From: Symsagittifera roscoffensis
Lineage: Eukaryota > Xenacoelomorpha > Acoela > Convolutidae
Direction of reading: 5' to 3'
Assembly: GCF_963678635.1 (NCBI RefSeq)
Contig: NC_087069.1
Coordinates: forward strand, 54,356,928 to 54,420,927
DNA length: 64,000 nt
Each line of letters opens with the position of its first letter. The stretch's first letter is position 1. The notes beneath the pieces are model-generated. The model saw only the letters and a list, made by a program, of their open reading frames with translations, was not told the origin of the DNA and searched no databases. The position numbers were made by a program, and so were the translations under genes. Shown piece after piece: positions 45,067 to 56,140 of this stretch.

Positions 45067-46349
45067 TTCCGCCCCTGCACAGAAGTAACGCGAAAAACTA
45101 CGAGACCAGCGAGATTCCTTGTTCAGTAAAAAATTCAGTGATTGATTTCTTGTTTTTGAATAGAATTGCAACACAACACGCCTTACATTTCTTTTTCGTA
45201 GCTCGCTAAAGCTTACGACTTCTTGGTGGGGTAGGCACTATCAGTTATTTCTTTGGTATAACTTGCTGGCTGAACGTAAAATTTTCCAAGTCTGTTCCTA
45301 ACGTCCTACTGAATCGGGTTCTTTCCTGCAGCGATTGCAATTTTTAAGAGCCAAAGTAGTTGTTAACGAGACTTGTGTTTGGTTTGTGAAGACCTTTTTT
45401 GTACCATTGATTTACATATCCTGCTTTTTTTATGAAAAACAAGTTTTTCGTCGTCACTGTAGTTTTTGTAGGGGCGTTGATACTTTTTACTCGTTTATCC
45501 AAAACTTCTCTACAAGTTAGTCTAGTTGTTGCCTTACTGTGGCGAAAAGATCGATCGCAAAACTTGCGTGAATGTCGCAGCAACCTCTTGTTGTACAGTT
45601 GGTACCCACCGAGTTCTGTCCATCCAAAAGTTGTCTATACAACTGAGGGTATTAAGTTCCTATACTATTGAGTTATGTGTGGATGGTGGGTAGTTTGGAA
45701 TGACTTTACAACAAGCAAAAATCCAGTCTTCTCATGGTTTAGAGTTGGAAATTGAAACTATCGTATATTATTCCTTTGAATGACAAAATTGCGAAAGTTT
45801 TTTCCGTGGCGAAGTGTATGTTCGTGCCTTAAAATGGTTCCAAGCTCGAGATTGCCGGTAGACTGCGCGTGCAACCCCATTGCCACTAAATGACGAGGTT
45901 GCTAAGTAGAGAACACAAACGATGGACCTTGTGAAACTTCTTTTGTGCTCTAGTTTTTGGGGTCTTTGTGGGTCCTGTGATAATTGTAGACAACGGTTTT
46001 CTAGTTCACTTCGTCATCATTTTCGATTGATTTGTCCGTACACTAATGTGTGTCTGCGTGTCCGAAGTGATGAACCTTGTTTCTTTTGTTTTCGTGACCT
46101 CGAGAAAAAGCGCTTCTGACTTGAGGTTTCTGGCCTTGATTGAGGGGGTGGCATATTGTACGAAAAGTGTAGTTGAGCTCTCGCGAGAACTGAATCTTAC
46201 AGTGAAGTATCTTAAAGTGTCTTGAAGATGCTTGGAAGCTGAAAGGTCAACCTGAAATGAGAGTTGCAGTCTAAAATTCTTGCTCTATGTGGATTTACTG
46301 TCTGTATGTTGAGTATATGTGGCTTCCAAGATGGTTACGGGTAATAGTT

Positions 46350-47340
46350 GAACGCGGATTAAGTTGCGCTGGATGTTGAAGTTGCTGGAAATTGTTGTAT
46401 CTCGAAATTGGTCTGTAGTGTCCTTTTTAATGACTTGTTGCTAGGAGTAATGTCAGAGTACGGGTAACCTAATGTAATGTTCCTTCTTTCGAAGGCTCGG
46501 ATATGCTGTGCATCGTAATGGAGATTTATGTCACCCAGTAGTTGTAAAAGGCATACAACGAAGTCTGCATCTGTTGAGCTGGCAAAATTCGTTCGTTCGG
46601 GTGATCGGTTATCCATGATGACATAGTCGTTTCAGTTTAAAGTCATTCGTCGATGATCCTGTCGTCTGTAAGTTAGGACAACGGGGAGAAGCGCAGAAAT
46701 TTTAGAAAAAAATTACCCAAAAAAAGGTCAACACTACAAAGATTTATATTCAAGTTTATTTGGTTCATTAACTAATTGCAATCAAATTGAAAAGATAATT
46801 TCAATGATCGAGCGCAAATCTAAAAATGGAGTTTTATAACAGCATAGAGTTTTTTATGCCAATGTAGCAGCAAAATTCGCTGTGTGAAAAACGAACTAAA
46901 AATTTGAGGCACTGAAGAAAAAAAGTAAAAAAAAATTGCTTTCAGTGTTTTCAAAAAGATAAATCAAGTTTCTCTTACGCAGAAGCAACTTTTACGCCAA
47001 TGTTTTGCTCACATTTTCATAAGTCAATTGCAAATTACTAATTTAACAAAAGGAGGTACTATGGAAAGAGACGAAAACATGACTTGTTTTCAGTGCTTTC
47101 TGAAAGACAACTTGTTTTTCTTAACGTACAAGCCTGAGACTGAAATGTTCGAAGCAAGCTTAGGTATGCGATGAAAAGAAAAAAACGAAAAAACGGTGAA
47201 ACTCTTGTGTTGAATAAAAATCTACCCGTAGTTAAGCTATTGTAAAATTAATTGCCAAAATCTAATCTTTGTTGTCTTTTTTTGTGTGGTTCCAATAATC
47301 ACCTTTTTAACTTCTAAATTTCCTCGTACACTTTCGTCAG
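46350..47340. repeat. Segmental duplication, copy 1
   Basis: Aligns with 47600-49262 over its whole length. Shared blocks include CTAATGTAATGTT, TGTGCATCGTA, ATGACATAGT, ACAACGGGGAGAA, ACGAACTAA, TTTTCAGTGCTTTC and GTACAAGC. It carries the uninterrupted counterpart (47238-47254) of the site where copy 2 received an insertion. Confidence 0.75.
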
Positions 47341-47599
47341 TCTATTTCAAGTAGAGAAACAAACTTCAGCAGACTTCAACGACAGTCTGAAAGCCAGAAG
47401 AACAAAACAATTGTTAAATAAACATGCGGAACAAAATCAGCAAATAGTTTATCTCTCTACCATAACTTTGCGAAATGACAGCCTAAAAGAACCTCAAAAA
47501 CAATAGTAGAAAATTTTTTTACAATACTGATTTTTATAGTAGTTCGTATAGATTGCATGTCGGTATGTCGAAATTTGTTGCTTCCGAGTTAGTTCCTGG

Positions 47600-49262
47600 T
47601 GATTGCTGATCTTGTATTAAGTTAGGCTGGCTGCTGAAGTTGCTCTAAGTTGTGGTATGTGTAAACTGGTTTGCAGTGTAATTTTTATTGGCTTAATGCT
47701 CCTCATTTAATTCTTGGATTTGCTGACATTACGATGCCGGATTGCGGGTAATCTAATGTAATGTTTCTTATCTCGAAGGTTCGGATATGATGTGCATCGT
47801 ATTGGAGTTTTTCGCCGATATCTTTGACGCGACTGGTTAAGAGTGAAAGGCGTAATGCGGGGTATGTAGCTGTTGACGTGATTAAATTCATTCGTTCCGC
47901 TGATCCGTTGTCCAAGATGACATAGTTGTTTCTAATCAAAGTAGTTCAACGAAGATCCTGTTGTCTGTAAAATTGAGACAACGGGGAGAAACGCAAAGCC
48001 TTTTAAAAAAAAGAATCTTCCCATCAAAGAATCAAAAGCATTATAAACGGTGTTCTTTGAAAGTTCTGCCTGATTATCGTTTGTCCATTTTGTCGTTCTA
48101 CCATTCAATCCTGACTGAGAAAAACTGAAAAAAGTATAAAATCAGTTGAAGTGAATTAAGTTGAAGTGTTCAGTAGATTTTTTTGTTTCGACTTCTTCTG
48201 AAGCAATCACATATAAGTTTAGTTTCTTTTCAAATTAAGTTTAGTTTCAAGTTTAATTGGCTCATCAATAATTGAATGCAACAGAATTAAAATGATTAAT
48301 TCAGTGTTCAAACGCAATTTTGAAAATCGAGTTTCAGAACAGAATGGAAGTTTTTGGGCCAAGATAGCAGTTAGTTTTCGCAGTGTTAAAACGAACTAAC
48401 AAAAGGAGTTACTCAAAAAATAAAACAGATTGTTTTCAGTACTTTCAAAAAGATTATTCAATTTTCTTTTTTACGTAAAAACAACTGTGCCAATGTTTTA
48501 GTTGAAATTTGATTAAAAATTTATCAAAAGGGGCTATTAATGAAAAACACAAAAACTTTACTAGTTTTCAGTGCTTTCAGAATAACACATTGTTTTCTTG
48601 TTCCCGTACAAGCAAAGCACTTTTTTGTTTTTGGGGAGACTTAAATTTTTGAAGCAATTATAGGTATGCAAAGAACTAAAACAAACAAAAAAAATTGGTG
48701 AAAGCAGGTACTTATTTTGATCTATGCTTTTTGTGGGAAAACTTGTGTTTAGATATTATGAAAATAATTGGTATCGAAAAAATTTTGTCGACTTTTTTTT
48801 AGGTCGACCAAATAGATTTTTGAGCTCTGCCAAACCACTATAAAGACCTTGTTTTGGCCAAAATTTCTGCGCCGCAGGCAAAATTTTGTAAAACAGGCCA
48901 AAAACAGCGTTTTTAGGCATTTCTTGGAAAATGTTGACCAAAAAATCGCGTTTTATCGGCGCGCGCCCCCCTCAAAATTAGTATAGATTGGCGCCAAAGG
49001 CGCCTTTAGAAGAATTTTAAGGACAGTCAGCCAAAAATTGATATCTCAAAATAGTACAAAGGGGGGACCCTTCGGGTCGGCAGGGGGTCGAATCCCTGAG
49101 GGAAGGAAAGCGTCCGCCAAGCCCCCCCCCCCCCTCAAATCCGCTACTGATTGGTATTATGAAAATAATTGCCATCACCTAATTTTTGCTGTCTTTTTGC
49201 TTTTTTGTGGTTCAGAAAATCATCTTATTTTTTAACTTCTACATTTCCACGCTCTCCTGCAA
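47600..49262. repeat. Segmental duplication, copy 2, interrupted by an insertion
   Basis: Diverged copy of 46350-47340. Similarity stops at 48770 and resumes at 49155; the intervening 384 bp is an insertion flanked by a 17-bp direct repeat. On the minus strand both copies keep a related open frame (YVI-x-DN at its start, AFERRNITLGYP versus TFEIRNITLDYP further in). Confidence 0.75.
48771..49154 (+). mobile_element. 384-bp retroposon-like insertion with 17-bp target duplication
   Basis: TATTATGAAAATAATTG is found at 48754-48770 and again at 49155-49171, directly flanking the insert. The paralogous site at 47238-47254 (TATTGTAAAATTAATTG) is empty. A 17-bp duplication points to target-primed (LINE-type) insertion. 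The insert contains a GGCGCGCGC block and GGGTCGAATCCC, close to a Pol III B-box, and ends in a C-run then AAATCCGCTACTG. It shares its 3' part with the 44640-45066 repeat. Confidence 0.8.
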
Positions 49263-49269
49263 CCTTTTC

Positions 49270-50760
49270 ATAGTCATATCAGACCAGTTTTTGAAACCCT
49301 GCATTAGTTAGGTATTGAAAGCCCAAACAAGACCAAAATCCTGTCCTTTTTGTTTAGATTTTTTCATTTTCTGAACGTGCCTAAGTGAAACACCTTTTCA
49401 CGAAATCCGTTCGATGGAAACCAGCGAGGCTTCACTTGAGTTGATTTGATTTCAAGGTTCCGATGTTTCATACTGGGCCTGGAACGTGACCTTTTTCTAT
49501 TGCTGGACGGAATACTCTTCACCTCGCCATAAAAGAGAGACCACAACGCTCAACAACTTCTTGAAAATTGAAAACTTATTTCTTCAAAGGAAAAACTCAA
49601 AATTTGGCAACATTTTAGAGACTTGCAAGAGTAAAGGTGTTTGAACCTTTTCATTATGATTCTGGTTGTGCTTTTTTCACAAGTAAAAAGTTGAAATTAT
49701 TCTCAAATTTCTTCACTCAAGTTTTATTTGACGACAAATTTTTAAGTTTTTTTGGCCGAAAGGGCGTGTCTTACCAAAATGTGTCGTTTTACTATCGCAT
49801 GAGAAATAAAAATTTTCAATACTAATGATTACGTGGTTGCCTGTAAATAATACGGGTTCTCCTCTCATTTTTTGAATCGCAAATTAAACTTTCTACAGCT
49901 TCCAAAAATCTTTTTCAATGATTTTTCCTTCTCTTTCCGTATAATTTTCACTGGCAATGCTAACGTGCGTTTAATCGCAAGTCATGTGAAAATGTGCGTC
50001 CTCTCAAGATTTAAGAAAAAGTAAGAAAATTAGAAAAAAAAATCTCAAAGTTTTTTTCTTCGAAAATCTTCAAATTGGGAAATAAAGCAAAACGAAACCT
50101 GGCTTCCCCAAGCAACCTGAGGAAACAGGGTTGTAGTGATAAAAAAGAGACAACTAGCTTGACAAAAAGCTACAGAGATTGTTTAACTCAAGTTTCAATC
50201 AAAAGAACTAGTTTCTTTCACAACACCGCATTTTGGACAAATAAATGCTTTTTCAAAGTTTCTCGACAACTTCTGATTTTTTTCCGAATTTTTGTTAATG
50301 TTTTCAACCAACGCTTCGGCTTTCACCATGAAAATGATGCGTTTCGGCAAAATCGTTTTTGGCAATTTCATCCCGGAAATTCGAAATTTTGGACAAAAAA
50401 TTCTGAAAGGTTTATAAAATTTTATATTGAAACCTGTGACTTTCTTGAGTAAGTGAAATTTTTTTGCAACAAAACCTAACATTTGAAAGTTTTTTCACAA
50501 ATATTTGTCTGTTTTTTGATAGAGGGTTCAGTTAACCTGAACGATGTTCAAAAGGTTCCAAAAAATCTTTAGGTCAGGATTTGGTTTCGATAAAAGTTTG
50601 ACCTTAATGTTTTCAACCAAAAATTTCGTATCAAAAGTTAAAGGATCGAGTCCTTAAATTCGACCAAATGCATTAGGTTTCAATTTTTTTCCCAAGTTTT
50701 GAGAAGGCGTTTTCCGGTTTGTATACGTCGAAAAAGTCATCAAAATAGTTCGAGTGTCGA
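49270..50760. other. Intergenic, nothing assigned
   Basis: AT-rich; a few short frames on both strands without protein-like composition. No RNA gene or repeat boundary recognised. Confidence 0.4.
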
Positions 50761-50764
50761 GAAA

Positions 50765-50930
50765 AACTCACCAACCCGATACCTGTAAAAAGTTCTCAAC
50801 AAAACTCAATCTTGCTATCGATACCTGTAAGAAGGCCTGAACACACACTTCAGTCTGCCAGCCAAACCTGTAAGAAGGTCGCTACGAATACTCAATCTGC
50901 TAGCGATACAAGTAAAAAAAAGCCTCCGGT
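50765..50930 (+). repeat. Tandem repeat, about four units of 40-45 bp
   Basis: Units of the form ACTCAATCTGCTAGCGAT followed by ACCTGTAAGAAGG recur four times with drift. Non-coding. Confidence 0.75.
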
Positions 50931-50934
50931 TTCT

Positions 50935-52845
50935 CTCGCCTCCTGTTTTCTTTGGCCGTCTTTTTCGAGCTATTTTGCGAACTGGTGACTTTTACGATGA
51001 TTTTACTGTTCCGTTTCTTCTCTTCTCTCATGTTTTGTCGCAGATACGGGCAGTTTCTGTGTTAACCTTACAACTGCAGTTTGTTTTGGTTGGCGACGAT
51101 ATTGGACGAACTGAATTCATTCAGACTTCGAGCGGATCGGGGAACCAAATTATCAGCGCCTTCTCAGGTCCAACTCGGGCTAAAAATTCTGTAAATATCG
51201 ACAACTGTTTCAACTTCTGTTAACGTTTATTAGTTATCGGCAATTTAAACCGAGCGAAAAACTTATAACGTCTATATAGTCGTCAATTTAAGGACCACAA
51301 AAATTCCATCTAATCCGTGTTTTTTTTTAAATAATTAAAACATGAAAACACTTTTTTTTGTTGAGTTAAGCGTTTTTTTAATCAATAGATAAAATGAAAC
51401 AAATGAATTTTTTTTCAAAGATGCAATTAACTTTTTTTTTAGTTTTTAAAAATGATTGACATAATTATACGAAACCCTCACTGAATTAGCTCTATAGTAT
51501 TTTGATATTTTGATAAATATGAGTTTTCACCACTTCATACTTCTTAATCATGAATTATTAGTCGTTATAAACAAATTTCTATGGTCAAGACTAATTGAGG
51601 TGAATGATACAAAAATACTAATTAAAGTGAATGAAAAATTTTTATTACAAAATTTTCTTTATTGCTCTTTGCCCTCACTCTCAACACATTTTCGATGCTG
51701 GTTGCTCATTTTTTTTTATTATGGGGGTCTCAAGTTAGACAGTTTTTTTTCTCTTACCAGGACAGTTGAGAAATGATATGTCACCATGGATGCTTGCATG
51801 GCGAGATTATGGTATCATGCATGGCGCGACATATGGATACAATAAAAAATGTGAGACGCAACGCATGCTTACCATGAAACATATATGACGCAAGGTATGG
51901 TTACCAAAGAGTCATTCTTGGCGCGACATATAGAAACTAAATAATCAAATAAAATCATTATTCTCGTGGGCTTCCAAAAAGTGCTCTGAACGACCTCAAG
52001 GACGTTGGTAGTCAAAATATACTTTCTGTCGTTCAGAGATAAAAATTGTTTAGCAAGCAAAACTATTTTATATTTTTTATCCGATGTAGAAAAATTTACC
52101 CGATGAAGCAAAAAAAATTACCCGTAGACGTCGGAAAACACACCACGTCGGAGATGGCTGAATAACTGTTTCAAAAAGTTGTCCAAAACAAAACAAGCAT
52201 TTCAGAAATATGAAAGACTATCAAAAAAAACCAACATAAGGATCATCAGCAAAACAATTCAACACAGAACCGAAGCGGAGATCGACATCACTTGCGATAC
52301 AACGAAATCGTAGCAATGCAAGCTAGTAATCACAAAATCTAGACAGGTGACAAGAAAGGAGTAATTCACGCAAGGAAACTTAAGCTTACTTGTCTAAAAC
52401 TGAAAATGCAAATCAACCCTGGAATTCAAAAAACGTTAGGCGTTGGTTGTTATTTTGCATGCTCTATTTAATTTGTTTTTGCATGGAAACATTGTTTCCA
52501 TTAATAGCACATACATGCTGCGAAGTATGACCTGCATGGTGATTTTTTTTCGTATCTTACCAACAGCTTGCATAATGATGAGAAACCGTTTTATAACGAT
52601 GATTTTATTATGTTAAAAAACTATTTTTTACGGGTTTTCGAAACAAACATATGTGCTTCGCATGATCAGTCATTTTTCACGCAAATCATCCATTGATGTG
52701 TAGGGTTGTGCATTATCTTCTATGGCGAGCAAACCGGGATTACTACTGGTTTGGTGTAATAATTTTAGCACAAAAACTTGAAAAACATAAGCTTTGCTTT
52801 TTTTTATCTTTGTAAATAATAAAATAATTATTAGTTACTAATTTC
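50935..52845. other. Intergenic with a GCATGG/GCGCGACATAT motif cluster
   Basis: Between 51780 and 51945 the phrases GCATGGCG, GGCGCGACATATGG, GACGCAACGCATGC and GGCGCGACATATAG recur. A related GCATGGAAAC/GCATGGTG stretch lies near 52480-52540. No ORF is supported. Confidence 0.4.
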
Positions 52846-52849
52846 CTCT

Positions 52850-54100
52850 ATTTTACGCCCATGATAAAAGATGCGTCAAACTTGCACAGTTCTGATATGC
52901 ATTATTCAGACACAACGATCAAAATTCGAAAAACTGAAAGAAATTTTCTCACAATGAGCTAAGAGGAGACAAAAAATCAAGAAAAATAAAAAGCATTTAG
53001 TATTTCACAAGAAACAATATTTTTTCTTCGAAGTTCTTAGCCAAAGTTTCTCAACTCGAAAACCATCTGCCGCATAAACTAAGGTTGCTAGTAACCATCT
53101 ATTTGATGAGGATTGAATTCGGTCCAATAAGTTGCCGTTTACCAAGCCATCCGAACAAACAAAATTGACACATTGCTCAAGTTTTTCTTTTGAAAAACTA
53201 ATGCAGTTAGTTATTGTAAATTTTTTAAGTCTCGTTCTAAAGTTGTGTTTCTAAAATTTTGTTGAGTTATTTAGGGGGCTTTTTCTAAAATATAACTTGA
53301 TATTTCCAGCGTTTTTTTTTTATTAATGAAAAAGTACCAAAATGACATACTCCTGTGAACAAATGAAAATCTTGAAAACAATGAAAAACAGGATAAAATT
53401 TTTGTAGATGAGCAAAACAAAGCCGGACACGAGATTTCAAGCTCAAAAATTCAGCTGAAAAGTTAATTCACTTTTGTTCTCTTCACTATTTGCCTAATCT
53501 TAACCGAGTTTGAGAAGAACTTACATGCAAATTCAAGTTTTGTTCATTTTGTCTGGATAATTTCACTACGAGGCCAAACTGGGTATTTGTGAATTGAAAA
53601 GGGATTCCGATACGATGAACCTCCCTTTATTCTTCTTTTTTTCTTTCCTTTTCTTTGATTGTTCGCCAAAAGTTTTAACCTCTTGGATTCCAGAGACATG
53701 CAAACACCAAATTGTGAGCATATCCAGTGCACAGTTTCAACTCGTATTTTTTAATCAGCACTGTATATTTTTACAGCCTCCTCAAAAGTGCGTTTGAAGC
53801 TTCAATTTTTTTTGTTTTTTTTCCTGATAAAAAAATAAGCTTTTATGTTCTCTCAGCTTTGTATATTCTCACTGCTCAAGTGAAAATTTCAGCAATCTGT
53901 CATTTTTTGAAATAAGTTTTCTTGGCCAACTCCATCCTGTTTCGATTTTTTCCTTAACATTGACTTTTTTTGCTTTTGATAAAAATCAGTTGAATATTTT
54001 GACCCAGATTTGAAAACTCTGTTTTTTAGAAATGGGCTTATATGTTCAGACTCAATTTGACTTGAACTTTCAACAGCCAAACCGAACATATTTTCGACCC
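52850..54100. repeat. Segmental duplication upstream of TRPM, copy 1
   Basis: Matches 54525-55640 at an offset of about 1.58-1.68 kb. Shared blocks are CCATGATAAAA, TTTTCTCACA, GGTTGCTAGTAACCATCT, ACCAAGCCATC, GGCCAAACTGGGTATTT, GCCTCCTCAAAA and ATGTTCTCTCAGCT. It includes one copy of the dispersed repeat seen at 18.3 kb, and contains the partial TRPM exon-1 copy. Confidence 0.75.
53361..53444 (+). pseudogene. Partial copy of TRPM exon 1
   Basis: 84 bases align without gaps to 56164-56247 in TRPM exon 1 with 7 mismatches. The TRPM reading frame stays open, encoding an NEKQDK...DEQNKAGHEISS variant. It has no start codon of its own and similarity ends abruptly on both sides. It lies 2.7 kb upstream of the real exon in the same orientation, so it is a duplicated exon fragment. 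Confidence 0.8.
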
Positions 54101-54524
54101 TTTTGTTTATAATTCGACTGCATGTAAATTTAAGCTCTACTGAAAGCTAAAAACACCTAATTTAACTACACTTAATCAACACTTATGCTCCGGAAGCAAA
54201 ATTAAAAACGTTCATCGAACAGTTACGTGAAACATAAAATCAAAATTAGTATTCATAAGAATCCAAAACGAATTTTGTGATTTTGGCTGCTGGACCAGTA
54301 ATACATGTCTCGAAATAGCATCCAATTGTGGTGACTTTGGGTGGTGAAGAAGTTGAAATTTGTCTTCAATCTGAAAAAAAGTGTAATCTCTCGGAAAAAA
54401 TCATTTTCAATTTTCACATGAATGTTTTTATCGTAAACAAAGATATCAAAAAGCAAATTTTGAATCCTAAGCAAATCAAGTTTCGAAAGAAATTTTTTAA
54501 AAAATATCGACATTTTCCTGGGTA

Positions 54525-55640
54525 TTTCCCCTGTTTCACGTCCATGATAAAAAATGATTCAAATTTGTGTAGTGCTGTAAAATAGCAATGAGATACAACT
54601 GTCAACTTCCGAATTTTATAACGAATTTTCTCACATTGCGTTAAGGGGAGACAAAAAGTCAAGAAAGGAAAGCTCAAACATTCTCCGTCTGCCGCATGAA
54701 ATTCGGTTGCTAGTAACCATCTGTTTGATGTGGACCGAAGTCGGTCAAAATTTGCTGAGTACCAAGCCATCTGAGCAACCAAAATTACACATTTTTCAAG
54801 TCATTCTTTTAAACATTTTATGCAATTAATTATTAATTAGTTTTTCTGCCTCTTTCTGAAGTTATTTTTCTCGAATTTTGTTGGGTTGCGTAAAAGTTTT
54901 TTTTTATATATAAATTACTCCTAAATTATCTTGGTAATTTCAGCGCAAAACCTATTTAATTAAAAAGGGCCAAACTGACACTTTTTTGTGGTAAATTTTT
55001 GGCTGAAAGTTTTGGGGAAAATGCACCAGTAAAATTCTGATGAAACTGTAATCCATTTTTTTCTCATCATTTTTTGCTTAATTTTAACCCATTTTGGGAA
55101 AAAAATTGTATGAAATTCTAAATTTGATCGTTTTGTCCGGATAATTTCATTACGAAGCCAAACTGGGTATTTTGTGAATTGAAAGTGGATTCCGAAACAA
55201 GGATGCTCACTATGTGCTGCTTTTGTTCTTTGGTTTTCTTTGATTGTTCCGCCAAAAATTTAACTTTTTGGATTTCAGAGACTTGCAAACACCAAATCGT
55301 GCGCCTATTCAGCGCACAGGTTTGCCTAGTTATGTGAAATCAGTACTGTGCATTCTTACAGCCTCCTCAAAAAAGCAATTGAAATTTAAAAATTTGTTAT
55401 TTTTTCCGGATAAATTAAATCAGCACTATGTTCTCTCAGCTCTGTATATTCTCAAACCTGAAGCAAAAAAGACTTTCCCAGTTTTTGAAATATATCTTTT
55501 TGGCCAATTTATTTTTGTTTTGATTTTTTCCTGTTCAGATTGCTATTATTGTTTTGGATTAAGCTCAGTTAAATTTTTAGATTCAAGATTAGAAAACCTA
55601 TGTTCCTTAGAACTGGTTTCAAAGATTCTCATTTAGACTT
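54525..55640. repeat. Segmental duplication upstream of TRPM, copy 2
   Basis: Tandem partner of 52850-54100. It lacks the TRPM exon-1-like fragment that copy 1 carries. No ORF of its own is supported. Confidence 0.75.
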
Positions 55641-55649
55641 AATTGTTCA

Positions 55650-56140
55650 ACTGCTAGCTCGATCATTTTTAAATATATTTTCCTCACTATTTTTAGAAAT
55701 TGCTTTGTATAATTGACTGTCTTAACGAAGCTAGTACCAAGTGGTTTGAGCCGCAATTAAATCAGTTTGAAAAAATATTTTAATGTATTCGACAATTGGC
55801 AGAATTTTCAATTTAAACCATAAGTCTTGTTGAATCAAAAGTTGAATTGTCTTGAGCGTTTCTAGAAAGAATTGATCAGAAGCTCAAAACAGAAACACAC
55901 CCATCAAACCAGCATTTCTCATATATACTCAGAGATAAAACGTGCATTTTTAATTATAAGAGCACGTTAAAAAAAACCGTTTTACCTGACAGTTCATACA
56001 AATTATCAAATATGTCTTATCGAGCTAATCACTTCGCTAACCAATTTGCGTGCGTTTTATCTTCTGTCGAATGTTTTCTTAGAACTCAGACATAAAACTG
56101 AATAAAAAACTTCTTTGTCGGCAAGAATCACAGTAAAAAA
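55650..56140. other. TRPM upstream region
   Basis: Should contain the promoter and 5' UTR. AT-rich, no convincing TATA box. The nearest upstream stop in the TRPM frame could not be linked to another exon. Confidence 0.4.

Noticed and set aside
45922-46119. 65-codon frame with several cysteines (CGSCDNCRQRF), possible zinc finger
   Set aside because: Cysteine spacing fits no known finger, the frame is short, and no splice or promoter context supports it.
50765-50930. CRISPR array (short repeats)
   Set aside because: Units are contiguous, diverged tandem repeats without unique spacers, in an animal genome.
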